64,000 nt of DNA, from contig NC_088304.1 of assembly GCF_032854445.1 (NCBI RefSeq), positions 29,335,732-29,399,731 on the forward strand, read 5' to 3'. The position numbers and the translations under genes were made by a program. The stretch is from Liolophura sinensis. Its lineage: Eukaryota; Mollusca; Polyplacophora; Chitonida; Chitonidae. The notes under the pieces were generated by a model. The model was not told where the DNA came from. It did not search any database and saw only the letters and a list, made by a program, of their open reading frames with translations. How positions within the stretch are numbered: position 1 is the stretch's first letter; every line of letters begins with the position of its first letter. Below, piece by piece: positions 24,671 to 37,225 of this stretch.

Positions 24671-25300
24671 GATACGTCTACTACGCAGATACGGCCAATA
24701 TAACGGCTGACGTAATCGCCCAGCCACTCTTATGCCTTAAACTTATGTCGTTTTTTCGGATTCATTGTTTACAATGGTAATAACTTGACAGAAACATTAG
24801 CACAGCTTACACAACTCACAGCTTCTTAAAAGCTCCCACTTGCGGTAAGCGTGCGGAAAGAACATCCACTGGCACAACTTCTGCAGGTAGTGCGGGAAAG
24901 CGTGCTCAGCTTCATCATGTCTGCTATCTCAGCGAGTTATATCCACTTTGTGTAGGACTCCACAGCTGTTCTTACACCGGAGTACGATCCAATCCAAAAC
25001 AGAACCGCTGCTTGCGTAGTCGTCAGCATTAGCTGATGTTAGTGAGCACATATTGGATACGCGGTGTCTTCAGTCCCAAAATAACCGTGCGCCGAGGTGC
25101 GTGTGTTGCCCGTTCCTCGCTCATTGCGCGAGCGACTCGGGCAGAGTGAGCGGAGCAATACACGGCAAGATCGCGATAGAGCCTGTATGAACCGCAGATG
25201 CAGTCGTGCTTTGAGCCAGCACTTGGTTGAGACTTATATACTCCAGGTATCACGTTACACCTGTTTGCTGTGTTGACTTCAGCCGTTGGGCATATCAACA
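24671..25300 (-). promoter_or_regulatory. K2P 5' UTR and probable core promoter
   Basis: Reading on the minus strand, TATATAAG occurs at 25240-25233, about 560 bases before the ATG at 24670. Transcription would then start near 25.21 kb. The stretch in between is richer in CG than the flanks (for example 25090-25200), as expected of a promoter or first exon. An intron inside the 5' UTR cannot be excluded. The TATA match is seen; its use as a promoter is inferred. Confidence 0.4.
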
Positions 25301-25309
25301 TGCTCAATG

Positions 25310-26530
25310 CATCTACATATTTATTTATTGATTGAATATCCCGCGAGAGAAAAAAGTACTTTGCTTATAGTTATTGTGTAACTACTTAAGTAAGTAGCAC
25401 ATTAGTCCAGCAATCGCAAGAGGAGGAAACATTATGTTGTTTATGTGGTGTTCTCGAAGGCTGAGTCATAAAACAGCTGGTCACAAAATTATTAAAAATA
25501 TCACCTTTCAACGTAAAACCAATATGGAACTAGTTTGATAAGTTATCCTACTGTATTTATTACATGTAGATCTACATTGAAAATGATAACATAGAATGAA
25601 GATATTCACCCCTGTATCTACATATTTACATCAAGGTAGCATCTGTACACTGGAAAAGACAACGGAAGACAACAGCTTGTTGTCATTTATTCACTGTGCT
25701 AAGTAACTGATATGGAAAGTCATGTATTACAGCTGACATGCGCGAAGGCCACTCAGGGGAATGATTCATCATTGGGCAGAGTTCCGTACGTGCTTTTACA
25801 GCATTTGAGAGGTAATGAGGCGTGTGAAGTCATTTGTCCCAGGATTTAAAAAAAGCACCAACCGGGGAAGGTTTAGGTCTATACACACATGCCATAAACA
25901 TTGTAGAATAAACTGCTTTCTTCGCATCAAGCAGTGCTTAATTTTACAAAATTTGGCAATTTGAATAACGACTTTAACTATATTCCAGACCTCAATAATC
26001 AATCAACCAAATATAAAAAGATATAAAGCAGGATGGATAAAAATCTTTCTCGCAGTCTTCATTTCTTGACCTAAAGGAAAACAGGGCAGTTAAGCATTTA
26101 AAGTGAACGCATCAGCGAGGTGTGTTAGCTTTAATTTCGTTTACTTTTTTACTGATTTGTGTTTCTGTCAAACAAAGATCTTCTGTATTTCTATTAGGTG
26201 ATCCAAATGCCCGAGTATCTCTGCACTCCTGCCTCAATGCAACACCATTCCAAAAAAAAAAGACAACATATATATAGGGCTGTTTGCCTTTAGCGTATGT
26301 TCTTTCGATATTTGCATGTGCAACTTCACTGTGATTTATGTCATGCTAATATGGTTCATTTCCCTTTAGTGTGATTAGTCTTATTTGAGTGTGTTTCATT
26401 TACGTAAGTCTTGCCTATTCACAACTGTCTTTTTGTGAATGTATTTTATGTGTGTGTCTGATTTCAATTATAAAACGCATACTTTTCACTTCCGTTTTAT
26501 AGTTGAGATAATAACATGTGTTTTTTACAC
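25310..26530. other. Upstream flank of K2P gene, nothing recognised
   Basis: Ordinary AT-rich sequence up to the 80-bp minisatellite. Confidence 0.5.
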
Positions 26531-26534
26531 CCCA

Positions 26535-27290
26535 GGGCTTATGACTATTGCCATGGCCCTGTTAGTCTGTCTGTATGTCTGTCCGTCCCTCTGTCTGTCT
26601 ATGTTAGGGCTGAAGAGTATTGCCATGGCCCTGTTAGTCTGTCTGTATGTCTGTATGTCTGTCCGTCCCTCTGTCTGTCTATATTAGGGCTGAAGAGTAT
26701 TGCCATGGCCCTGTTAGTCTGTCTGTATGTCTGTATGTCTGTCCGTCCTTCTGTCTGTCTATGTTAGGGTTGAAGAGTATTGCCATGGCCCTGTTAGTCT
26801 GTCTGTATGTCTGTATGTCTGCCCGTCCCTCTGTCTGTCTATATTAGGGCTGAAGAGTATTGCCATGGCCCTGTTAGTCTGTCTGTATGTCTGTATGTCT
26901 GTCCGTCCTTCTGTCTGTCTATGTTAGGGCTGAAGAGTATTGCCATGGCCCTGTCAATCTGTCTGTATGTCTGTCCCTCCTTCTGTCTGTCTATATTAGG
27001 GCTGAAAAGTATTGCCATGGCCCTGTTAGTCTGTCTGTATGTCTGTATGTCTGTCCGTCCTTCTGTCTGTCTATGTTAGGGCTGAAGAGTATTGCCATGG
27101 CCCTGTCAGTCTGTCTGTATGCCTGTCTGTTCTTCTGTCTGTCTATCTAAGGGCTGAAGAGTATTGCCATGGCCCTGTCAGTCTATCTGTATGTCTGTCC
27201 GTCCTTCTGGCTGTCTACCTAAGGGCTGAAGAGTATTGCCATGGCCCTGTCAGTCTATCTGTATGTCTGCCTGTCCTTCTGTCCGTCTAT
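26535..27290. repeat. 80-bp minisatellite, about 10 copies
   Basis: The unit is GGGCTGAAGAGTATTGCCAT, then GGCCCTGTTAGTC, then a variable run of (CTGT/ATGT) tetramers. Copies differ in length mainly in the tetramer part (72, 76 or 80 bp). The plus strand is strongly pyrimidine-biased in that part. Confidence 0.9.
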
Positions 27291-27299
27291 CTGTTTGTT

Positions 27300-30160
27300 C
27301 TCATCGTTCATAATTTAGTCTCCATCTTTCTCACCGTGATATCTCTTAATCTAAGCTATGAATCCAAACGAATTTTATGAACTTAACAATAAATTGGACA
27401 TAGAAGTGCATTGCCAATTTAGGATCTATTCTTGCATTAATTTGTATATTCATCGGATTAACTGCTATAAGTGTCAGTTATTTTTGTAACTGCTATATGT
27501 TTGATGCTATGAAAACTATATCCCGGAAATTCTGCTGAGATGTTCATCTAAAGATGTCTCGGGCGGCTCGCATGGGGTACAGACTTGATTATAGAAGTTC
27601 ACATCCACGGTACATCGAGAAATCATGGAATTATTTCCTTAGCTTCCTCTGAAATGTTGTCAGTTCCCAGTTGATCTACTATAAACAACACCGGTGAGAA
27701 TTGGGGAAGGGTTAGCCCACTCAGCTCTACGTGCGGCCAGACGGTCGACCACAGAACAAGGATCAAGAAAACATACGAAAACCATCAGTCAGATAGCTGC
27801 CGGTACATTAACATTACATCGGGCACCTCGGTAGTGCCTAGGTCAGGATTTGCCAGCACGCTTTTTTGCAGTCGCGACTTATATCTGGGCGGGCTTTGAT
27901 AAAACACGCACAATCTGCTATTCAGCAAATTTCGCCTCATCCCTAACATCCGATAAATCTACGTAAGAACAAACGTAAGTTTCTCACTTATACTCCATCA
28001 CTTTGAAAAGACGTTAAATCTCAAATATTCAGTAAAGAAATTTCAAAAACATTTCAACTCAATTTGTTTTTGTTATTCTGCGCATATTTAATGAGATCTC
28101 AGTGTAGGACATTGGAAGGGAACTGCAGTTTTATATACATCGTTAGGACACCCCTTTCATGCAAGTGTTTGTCAAAGCTAATTGTCAGTCAGGAGATATT
28201 AGGGTACAAAACGATTTAGGGCCGAGCCCTATTTAAGCGGATAATTTGACATCGGAGTTTTCCGTGCTGGAAAGTTTTTCAACCCTCGTCCCTCCCTCTT
28301 CATGGTACCATGATCACAGTAGGGTTTTGCTTGTAAACGACGAGTTAGCCAAGAGAATATAAATATACAAACACATTAGCACGTGTGTCACACGTGTGCA
28401 AGGCTTTGCCAATTAAACAGGTAATACTCAGGTGTCCTCAACACGGCACAGCACTGACCGTGGTCGTACTATTTAAACATCCTTCCGTAGTCTGCAGCGT
28501 TAAACACAAGTCAAACACATAAATCAAATATTTGTGAAAATAGCATGTATGTATGTGTATACATGTATGTATGGCTGGGGTTTAACGTCGTACTTTTTCA
28601 ATCATATGACGACGATATTATTAGGGTGTAAGAAACGTACGTTTGCAATAAGGTCTACACGTGTTAAAATGTTAACAATTTACGGCTTTCCAATAGTAAA
28701 ATCATCACTACCTATCAAAAAAGGAATAAATAAATAAATAAATAAAATTAATTAATTAATTAATTAATTAATCAAAAAGTAAATAAATAAACAGAAAAGT
28801 TGTTTTTGTTCTTTAAAAGGCCCAGATGAATATTTGCATAAATATTGAATAGGGTCTCTTGAAGACAATTTAATAATGCGATCCCACAATGTCTTCTAAC
28901 ACCAGGTAGACATTTGACCTATAGAATAGTAAAGGTCTCTTCTCTGCTTAGGAAGCAGCGTTAGTTTGAGTGTAGACTGTGGATGTTTGGGCGTAAAATA
29001 AACGGCATTAGCATTACTTAAGGAGCTGGTTGTTGCTGCTCCTCGGTAAGCTTGCCTTTTGGCGGATTGGACTCTGGTTTACCTCAGGTTTACAGCTGTT
29101 CCCCGGCATTATCCATAAACACACAGTCCACAGCGGAACGTGGCCTGACAGAGTGTACGATTCGTGGTTCGTGTATGCTAGTAGGGTGATGGTCTGATCC
29201 CCCATCGCTACTGCACTCTTAAACAAGCCTCCCGGCCAACGTATACATGCACGCCTAACCCAGACAGCCACCAGAAAACGAATGGGTCAATCCGTCTGAT
29301 TCGCTCGCCAAAACCTGGAGAATATATATTTTACTCTAGGCTATCTTGACTAATTCATTTATACAAAACGAGCTTTCTGGGCCATGGAATTTGCGTTTGC
29401 GTTGGGGTTTCATGTATACTCAGATGCCACTGATGTTATGAGTTCCAAACCGTTATAATTAATGTGCGTTTTAACAAATGTTAGAAAATCGGAAGATTGT
29501 CGGTGCAAACCAGCGAGCCATGATTCATACTCCTTTAACATCAAAAATTCATCTTACAAGCATTCAGCTTTTAATTAAATCAGCTTAGTGTTCATGGTTT
29601 ATTATGTTTTGTGGATTTTGTTAATTTGGCTAGTTGAAGGCTTGTTGACGTCACCTCCAACATTATTTCGGTCATTTCACAGCGAAGCCCCTTTGTAGCA
29701 TGTCATATTCAGGGTCGAAAAAATTATGCTGCCTCAGTAGAACACAATTCCAAATACACCTGACACTCGTTACAGTCGTTAAAGAGACACCGCACCAACC
29801 AATACTTGACCAGTCCCCTTATAGCACACACAAAGCGGTGTAGTGTAAATGCACACAGATATCCTTCAGGTCAGCTTTCATGGTCTATAGAATGAGCCCT
29901 GTTGGCCTGCTCAGGACGTGGACACTCCAAATTTGCGATTATCAACCACTGAAGGTTTGTGTTTGATTGAGCCCGGGTGATCTTAAATACCTCCAGTTAT
30001 AAACATAACCTTAGTTTGCAACTGTTAATGTATTAAACATTAAATTCAGTACTCAAAAATGTGCAACGGTAATGCGGTTTTTTTAAAATTTACGCTCTTG
30101 GAATGTTCTAGGAGTATAAATGTAAATCAGTATCAAGAGCGTGTAACATGCAACAAAATA
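27300..30160. other. No gene recognised
   Basis: Contains the family B fragment at 28566 and the (AAAT)/(AATT) run at 28728-28790. The 85-residue minus frame at 29014-29271 is unsupported. Confidence 0.5.
28566..28628 (+). mobile_element. Family B fragment
   Basis: TGGCTGGGGTTTAACGTCGT and ATCATATGACGACGATATT; only the first 60 bases of the family remain. A (AAAT)/(AATT) run follows at 28728-28790. Confidence 0.75.
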
Positions 30161-30164
30161 TGCA

Positions 30165-30780
30165 TGTATGTATGCTTGGGTTTTACATCTCTATTAATTT
30201 TAGGCGACGACGAGGAGCCATTTGGTGTGGTGGATATAGACTGTGTCTTCTTGTGACAGGGCGAGTCTATGACGCCAAAGTGCTGTTGCCACTGAGTGAG
30301 TGAATGAGTGAGTGCTTGGGGTTTAACGTCGTGCTTAACAATACTTCAGTCATATGACTATGAAGAGAATACTCAGAGTGCATGTAATGTGCCTCCTTGT
30401 TGCATGACGGATTTCCACCACTCTTTTATCTATTGCTGCTTCATTGAGACGTCTTACCGAAGGCAAGTAAGGCCGCCCCGCCTTACTGATACAGATCAAC
30501 CGGTAGCACTATCCCCTCCATTCTGAACGACAAGCGAGGAAGTTACAACTGTCTCTTTTAAGGTCTTAAGCGTGACTCCTCCCAGGATTGATCCTGGATC
30601 TACCGCTCCCAAAGCGGACGCTCTAGCAACCATGCTATTGGGGCCGGTCTGCCGTCACTGAAGTATAATGCCCAAGACACCAGACATGAACTGACACTTT
30701 GTCAACCAGTCCGGTTTTCTTGCTCTAACCTGTCAGTCCTGAGTGCCAAGCTAGGCAGCACGTTACGATTTGTTACGAAA
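30165..30780 (+). mobile_element. Family C repeat, split by family B
   Basis: Left part 30165-30293 with ACAGGGCGAGTCTATGACGC and CAAAGTGCTGTTGCCACTGA; right part 30655-30775 with CACTGAAGTATAATGCCC and TGTCAACCAGTCCGGTTTTC. Confidence 0.8.
30293..30652 (+). mobile_element. Family B SINE-like repeat nested in family C
   Basis: Starts GAGTGCTTGGGGTTTAACGT and ends CTATTGGGGCCGG. The end segment AGGATTGATCCTGGATCTAC with GCGGACGCTCTAGCAACCAT is an inverse tRNA-like block (boxes B and A on the minus strand). It splits a family C copy, with CACTGA on both sides. Confidence 0.88.
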
Positions 30781-31034
30781 TGAGAAAGTGCCGGTGATGT
30801 TGATCGACCGATGAAAGGTTTCCTCATTCTCAACACACGATCGCCTATAATGGTGTAAACCTCGAGTAATTTTGGGAATGTATCCATGTAATTTAATCAA
30901 GCATCTCTTTTTTTAAAATCTGCTGCACCTTTGTGGTAGGTGGTTATCAAGTGTCTGGTGAAGGGTAGTGCTTTATTCCCGGTAGGTATATTCCCCGCAG
31001 GTATGTTCCCGTTTGTCCCGACCGTACGGGCATC

Positions 31035-31215
31035 CGTAGTCGAATGATAATGGTTACTAGCGCAGCACTATGAATCAGGAGTCCCTCACCAATTTGACTC
31101 CAGGTCTGCGGATAGTAGTGGGTTTCCCCCTGGGCTGTACCGGATTTTCTCCCCCAATAGTGCTGGCCAATAGTGCGAGAAATGAAATATCTTACGGAAC
31201 GCCGTATAACAGCAT
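31035..31215 (+). mobile_element. Decayed family A SINE
   Basis: Recognisable pieces: TTACTAGCGCAGCACTATGA, GAGTCCCTCACCAAT, GTCTGCGGATAGTAGTGGG and GCTGTACCGG. Internal deletions are large. Confidence 0.65.
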
Positions 31216-31219
31216 TAGA

Positions 31220-33540
31220 TCAAAATTTTCGCCAATAAACATTGATGTATGTAGGCAGAAAATTCCTGCATTCGTTCTGTATTATGATTTTATTATTTTA
31301 TGACAAAGTTTTACTTCACATATTGAAAACGCCAAAACGAATTTCTTTTGAGTATTTTTGCTAAACTGCTGAGTTGATCAGCGAGAGAATAAAAGTGCAG
31401 TCATGCAAATTTATTTCCCTGAGAGGTGAAAAGAGAGCACCGACAAAACTGTGATAGTTGGCAAATGGTCACATGCAATTAGTAAAATACGACCTCAATT
31501 TACCTCAGTTTTACTCTATTTATGGGCATATCCAAAGTCATTACATTTAATAAAACAATTCAAAGGAAACAAGCCACGGGAATCTTCAGTCCACCAAAAA
31601 GCTGATTTATTCATTTCTGCGCTTTCCGTTCCTGTCCTGACGCGATCAAGCCCCACGTGTGCAATTACTGCCTTAATGTGTTATGAGATACCAGATACAA
31701 CAGTTCCAACTCGGTTTGGGTGAGAATCGTCAGGTTGTAATTCCATACTGATCATGTGGGCTGTCTATTATATACTGTGGCAGAGTTTCACCTGATCGTA
31801 CCGTGTAACCCGAATGTACCACTGTGATCTACCGGAGATCAGGACTAACGTCATAATGTCAGAGTACACGGAAGACTTAGGAAATGTTACCGAAATATTG
31901 TTCTAGTTAATAAAAAGCGTGTCTACCGTTGAATACCGCGTGGTCTTTCGTCTCTGTACCTTTCCCATGTGCTTAAAACCTGGCATGTAATTCATCAGTG
32001 CCTTTGTTTTGAAGGAGACCTATCTGGCTCTACACCAGAATGAGTGCGAGTTAACGGCATACCGGTATGCGACGATGTAGCTGATACCTTTTTGTGCTTA
32101 GATTCTAACATGCAGTATTTTGGCACACATTGCGTCATATTTTATGTAGTCTTAAACATCCGTGCCTTATTTAATTGTAAAGGCGCTGTTGTTGTTGTTG
32201 TAGTTGAACTCACCGGTATATACACAAGGTTTAGTTTCTCCAAAATCCGGTTCTTACATGATGGTGTTTGCTTATGCTATATCAACCAGCCGTTTACATA
32301 ATTGCCTGCAAACTGAATTTACTAGTTTGGACATGTGTCAAGGAAAATGTTCTTGCGAAATATAGTTTCTCACTTCGATGTGGAGTTTTACACCGTATTC
32401 AAGAATATTCCACTTATACTACCGTGGCCAGCAATATGATGGGAGCAAACCTAGCAGAGATTGAGGGAGCGATTGATAATAAAGCCATACTTAGTATATT
32501 TCACTTAGGTGATGTCAGTCAGTTTTATTGTTGAAGGAAACCGATTGCCCAGAGAAAACCATCACCATTTGGTGTATAGCTAGCGAACTTGCCCACGTGT
32601 GACCTAGACCTACAGACTTGAATAAGCCACGTTAGTGTTTTCTTAAACGTTACGAGCCATGTCGAAGAATTGGTCACCAACGACTCATAAACAAGGGGAG
32701 CTGGGAACAAGAAATGATCAAGCTAGGAACAATCAACTCTCAATGACGTTCTTAACGGTCGACATCGCTGACCTGCGGAAGTATTCAAATGTATCATTGT
32801 GTAATGCTAGATAAGTACGCGGAATAAAAAAAACTGGCTACAACAACAAAATATACATGTATTTTGTGGTGGAAAATACGAAAACTGAAAACTGAACTAA
32901 AGCGTACGGGAGCAGATATCATTTATCATCATGCGTCACTTACTTTTGCAATGAGTTTATATGCACTGCGGAATGTTAGTCCTGATATAACAGTTTCCGG
33001 TCGCTTGTGTCTACTGGGGACTGTTAGTGAGATTAGGACACGTGTGGTTAACAGATTGTTTTCATAATATATGTAAAAACTGGACAAAAACCTTCTGCTA
33101 TTGAATTGATTGCGCTAGGTATGTCCTGTATCATTGAGTACTTTTTTTCAAGCCAATCACCATGTGCTTTTTAATTTACGTTTTATTTGTTTGTTGTATT
33201 TAGTAGATGCTGTCTACTTCTCTCTATTCAATAAAGAAAATGAGTTTATCTTAATTCATGCCACTCCACTTCTAAAATAAATCGATGGGTTGTGGAAAAG
33301 GGGGTTTCGAATTACCAGCAGAAGTCGTGGGCTTGAAGTGTAAATGGCATATACAAGCTATAGATTTGAGGGATATTCAATGCCTTCACTGAAGAGCGGC
33401 TATCACTCACCAAAAGACATAAATCTGGCATTATCGGGTACCTTCCTGTCAGACTCCCAAACGGCCGTCATAAACATGTCAGAAGGAAGTTGTGAATGTC
33501 TGTTTACTGCAAATTAGGGTTAGTGGCTCCACTGTCATTT
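31220..33540. other. No gene recognised
   Basis: Only the decayed SINE-like piece at 32370-32640. Short frames (up to 90 residues) lack motifs. Confidence 0.5.
32370..32640 (-). mobile_element. Decayed SINE-like element, minus strand
   Basis: TTTTACACCGTATTCAAGAATATTCCACTTATAC is the inverse of the family A tail (quoted here as one decayed match). A following segment with AACTTGCCCACGTGTGAC resembles the one at 49120-49160, so a second body type is possible. Confidence 0.6.
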
Positions 33541-33541
33541 G

Positions 33542-33893
33542 ACCGGCCACGAGAGAACAGTTGAGAGAGCCTCCGCTTCGGAAGCGGTAGATCCAGGGTC
33601 AATCCTGGGTCGAGTCATACCTTACATCCTTAAAACAGGAAGTTGTAACTTCCTCGCATGGCGTTCAGCATGAAAGGGATAGTGCAACGAGTGGTTGACC
33701 AGTATCAGTATAATGGCTCGGGCGGCCGCTTACATGCCTTCGGTAAGGCGTCACAGTGATGCAGCACTAGAAAGAGCGGTGGAAATCCGTCCTGCAACAA
33801 GGAGGCACATTACATGCACTCTAAGGATTCCTTCGTCGTCATATGAATGAAAAATTGTTAAGTACGACGTTAAACCCCAAGCACTCATTCACT
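33542..33893 (-). mobile_element. Family B SINE-like repeat, minus strand
   Basis: Full-length inverse copy: ACCGGCCACGAGAGAACAGTT at its tRNA-like end through TTAAACCCCAAGCACTCAT. In this orientation GAGCCTCCGCTTCGGAAGCG and AGGGTCAATCCTGGGTCG resemble tRNA anticodon and T arms. Confidence 0.9.
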
Positions 33894-34051
33894 CTTATGT
33901 CATGTGGCCACTACAGAGGTTACACTAAATGCAAATACCGGAAATGCGACAAATTCGACACCAATGACTGGGTTAACAGCAGAGTATTTACATATTTACC
34001 TGAAAAGGCGTGTGATTTCAGTAATTGCTCTATGTACTAAGTTGGGCCATT

Positions 34052-34455
34052 AGGTGAAGGAGGGCACCTCAGTTGTGAAGGAGGACACCTCCGTGGTGAA
34101 GGAGGACACCTCCGCGGTGAAGGAGGACACCTCTGTGGTGAAGGAGGGCACCTAAGTTGTGAAGGAGGACACCTCCGCGGTGATGGAGAACACCTCTGTG
34201 GTGAAGGAGGACACATCAGTGGTGAAGGAGGACACCTCCGTGGTGAAGGAGGACACCTCTGTGGTGAAGGAGGGCACCTAAGTTGTGAAGGAGGACACCT
34301 CCGAGGTGATGGAGAACACCTCTGTGGTGAAGGAGGACACATCAGTGGTGAAGGAGGACACTTCAGTGGTAAAGGAGGACGCCTCCGTGGTGAAGGAGGA
34401 TACCTCCTTGGTGAAGGGGGGCACCTCAGTGGTGAAGGGGGACACCTCCGTGGAG
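34052..34455. repeat. 21-bp minisatellite, about 19 copies
   Basis: The unit is GAAGGAGGACACCTCCGTGGT with GGTGGA-type purine bias. Each unit contains GGAGGACACCTCC, a short palindrome, so the array can form many small hairpins. A 126-bp higher-order block (34.11-34.20 repeated at 34.24-34.33 kb) is visible. Frames on both strands stay open (SPRRCPP-type heptads on minus) and are not genes. Confidence 0.88.
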
Positions 34456-34494
34456 GAGTATTTATTAACTCTCAACAAAGCAGTCGCATTGAGC

Positions 34495-34640
34495 TGAAGT
34501 CCAGCTCATGTGGCTTATCTCCGGCCGTACGTGGAAAGGTCTGTCAGCAACCTGCTAATGGTGGTCGGTTTCCCAATTTCCTCTCAACATAGTGTTGGCC
34601 GCGGCATCGTATAAGTGAAATATTCTTAAATACAAATAAA
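34495..34640 (+). mobile_element. Truncated family A SINE
   Basis: Contains GAAGTCCAGCTCATGTGGCT, CCGGCCGTACGTGGAAAGGT and GTATAAGTGAAATATTCTTA. It abuts the 21-bp minisatellite. Confidence 0.8.
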
Positions 34641-34644
34641 TTAC

Positions 34645-36250
34645 AGTGTGAAAATCAAATATAAGCCGTCAGTTATAACTGTAACATCTGATATGAAAAG
34701 ATTGACAAAGAAAGGATACCTCGTGAGGTTTTCTCACACTTTAACGTTTGGCTCCCGACTATTTTGGCAGGTCGTTAACCTTAATCGTTTACCGAAATGA
34801 ATGAGCCCTGGTGGCATTACATGGGCTTTTGAAGTAGCGTGTGGTGGAGCCATAAATGCCACCCAAGACTTATAGTTCCATCCAGACAGAGGTGTAGAGC
34901 TAAGCCTGTGAGAGCAGGTGATAGCCAGAGGCGTAGGGGTGAGCCTGTGATAGCAGGAGACAGCCAGGTGTTAAAATAACGCTCGCATGATCTGTGGAAA
35001 ATCTAACCTAGAAATTTCATCTCACGATAGGCGACGATGGGGAACTGATCTGATATAAAATTAATGAAATGAAACAAGTGCATTAACCGGCAATGATTCG
35101 GAAATTTGACTTAAAGGTCTAAAACAGTTAGATGAGATCTTTCAAGATTTATACATCTGTAAAATCCCAGTATTTCCTTTTCTGATAAAAATGATATCTT
35201 CGCTAGTTAGATATCACTTTTATTATTACATTTTGCTATTACAATGCTGGAGACCTTGAACCTTCGTGGACCGCATCACGTGCACTTCCGCGCAATATAT
35301 AGTTCGCCAAAAAAAAGAGGTAGAAATTCTTCATGTGCTTAATTTACGTAAATACCTATATTGCATTAGCATTAAGCAACCTTGTAAAATGTATAATTAC
35401 TTACAGACAGCGTTTAAAACTGTAAAAAGGTTTTGTGTGCGCGGACGTGAACGAAATTGCCGCGCGTATCAGTAGAATCAGAAATACGACGAAGATGGCG
35501 CATTGCTTATTTCTTTCACGGATGCAACAGACAAACTGATACACATTTATATACATGTAAAGAAAATGTCAGAGTATAAATAACAAATAGAATATTGCAC
35601 AGTGAAGGTTGAATACCATAAATATTATTCTCGTGAAACGCGCTTGAGGCTTCGCGTCTCGTGGGTTATCATTTCCACCTCCCACTCGAACAACATTTAT
35701 GGTATTCAACCTTCATTTTGCAATATCCTCTATACCTACACAGACATACACTGGTATTTAAAAGCAATGTCTATGATAAAGGGTAAGACAGCACTTGGTT
35801 AATGCTTATATCCACGGAAAGACTGGGTACTTTTTATATATATCTTAAACCTGCCTCTTTCCGTTTTAATATCTTTGAACCAAGTGCTGCTTCATCCTTT
35901 GATCATGAAGACAAAACACATTTATCTGGTTCTCAAAACGACATGAATATCTGCATATTGGCCGCATTCATGGTTCATCATTCACACTATGTTAAGTTAT
36001 TATGCCAAATGATACAAGGAATGAAACAAATCTTTGTTCTCTTTTTACAAAATAAAAATCCGGACGATATCGTGTCAAACAGCAGAGGTATTTTATTCAT
36101 TTTCGACCCTCATTGTTCATTATTTATTACACCAAGGTCAGACCCACTTTACAGAGTCCAACTAAATAACACTATATATTATACATTTAACAAAAACTAT
36201 TTAGACACAAAGAAATCATTCGTAAATATATGATTATATGGTGTTCTCTC
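34645..36250. other. No gene recognised
   Basis: Holds the MITE at 35592-35726. A 143-residue plus frame at 35802-36233 is the longest non-repetitive unassigned frame in this part; it is AT-rich with no recognisable domain and no obvious splice sites. Confidence 0.4.
35592..35726. mobile_element. Short inverted-repeat (MITE-like) element
   Basis: TGAAGGTTGAATACCATAAA at 35603 is inverted exactly at 35695-35715, and the arms extend outward imperfectly to ATATTGCA/TGCAATAT. About 135 bp, no coding. Confidence 0.75.
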
Positions 36251-36257
36251 TTGCCAA

Positions 36258-36512
36258 ACCAGAGCAGTGTAAAACCAGAGCAGTGTAAAACCAGAGCAGT
36301 GTAAACCAGAGCAGTGCAAAACCAGAGCAGTGTAAAACCAAAGTTGTGTAAAACCACAGCAGTGTAAAACCACAGCAGTGTAAAACCACAGCAGTGTAAA
36401 ACCAAAGAAGTGTAAAACCAGAGCAGTGTAAAACCAAAGCAGTGTAAAACCAAAGCAGTGTAAAACCAGAGCAGTGTAAAACCAAAGCAATGTAAAACCA
36501 GAGCAGTCTGAT
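36258..36512. repeat. 16-bp minisatellite, about 16 copies
   Basis: The unit is AAACCAGAGCAGTGTA with variants AAAG and CACAGC. Minus-strand frames encode FTLLWFYTALVLHC-like repeats that follow from the array. Confidence 0.88.
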
Positions 36513-36730
36513 TGTAGGCAATTTGTCTCACGTACGGTGAAATCCGGCCTCGTATCAATTTTCCTCGGTTATAGTTTTATTCGAACTGCCCGTGTAAATG
36601 CATACAAAGTGGCAAATTACACATCCCATCAGTCACATCTGAGATTCTTGAAGGTAGGACTTGAAAAGAGAATGAAACTGAACGTAATCACCATAGGATC
36701 TAAGCTTGTTTCTAAGAAGTGTATAGCGTC

Positions 36731-37225
36731 AAAGGGACATGGCGGTTGTCTTTTTTTTCACTGAGCCTTTCTTAGTCTTTCCACTTTTGCATTCGGAGTT
36801 TTTCTTTTTTCAAGCAGGCCCAAGAAACAAAGAGAAAATCTCCCAGAAAAAGAAATCGAGTCCTGAGATAATAAGCCAATCAGAATACGTTTTGCTCCGC
36901 GCTTTTGTTGAAACACTCATGTATGTGACACTGTTATTGGGTGATTATCTCTGGGCTCAAGATAACTAAGTCGGACCCCGAGATAAGCGACCAATCATTT
37001 TGTCGCAGTTTGCCGATTTAGACGAAACCACGAACCAAGCTCTAATCCGACTGGCTGATTATCCCCCTGACCGAGATCTTTTTCTGTGAGTTTTCTCTTT
37101 TCTTTGGGGATGGGGGGTGGGGGGGGGGGGGGGTATGGCTGCTTAAAAAGAAAAGCTCCTACTGTAAAAACGGAAATTTTTTTTAAAAAGGTACAGTTAA
37201 AAAAAGGAAACCGCCATGTCCCTTT
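36731..37225. mobile_element. 495-bp TIR element
   Basis: The 17-base ends AAAGGGACATGGCGGTT are perfect inverse copies (36731-36747 and 37209-37225), with T-rich sequence just inside both. It contains a run of about 17 G at 37118. No target duplication is clear, and no transposase is seen. Confidence 0.72.

Noticed and set aside
34037-34497. Pro/Arg-rich or Lys/Asp-rich repeat proteins
   Set aside because: These are translations of the 21-bp minisatellite on opposite strands; there is no splice context.
35802-36233. 143-residue plus frame
   Set aside because: AT-rich, no motif, no clear splice or promoter context; kept only as a note in the region entry.
36187-36558. Three overlapping minus-strand Leu/Trp/Phe repeat frames
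   Set aside because: All three frames are open because of the 16-bp array.
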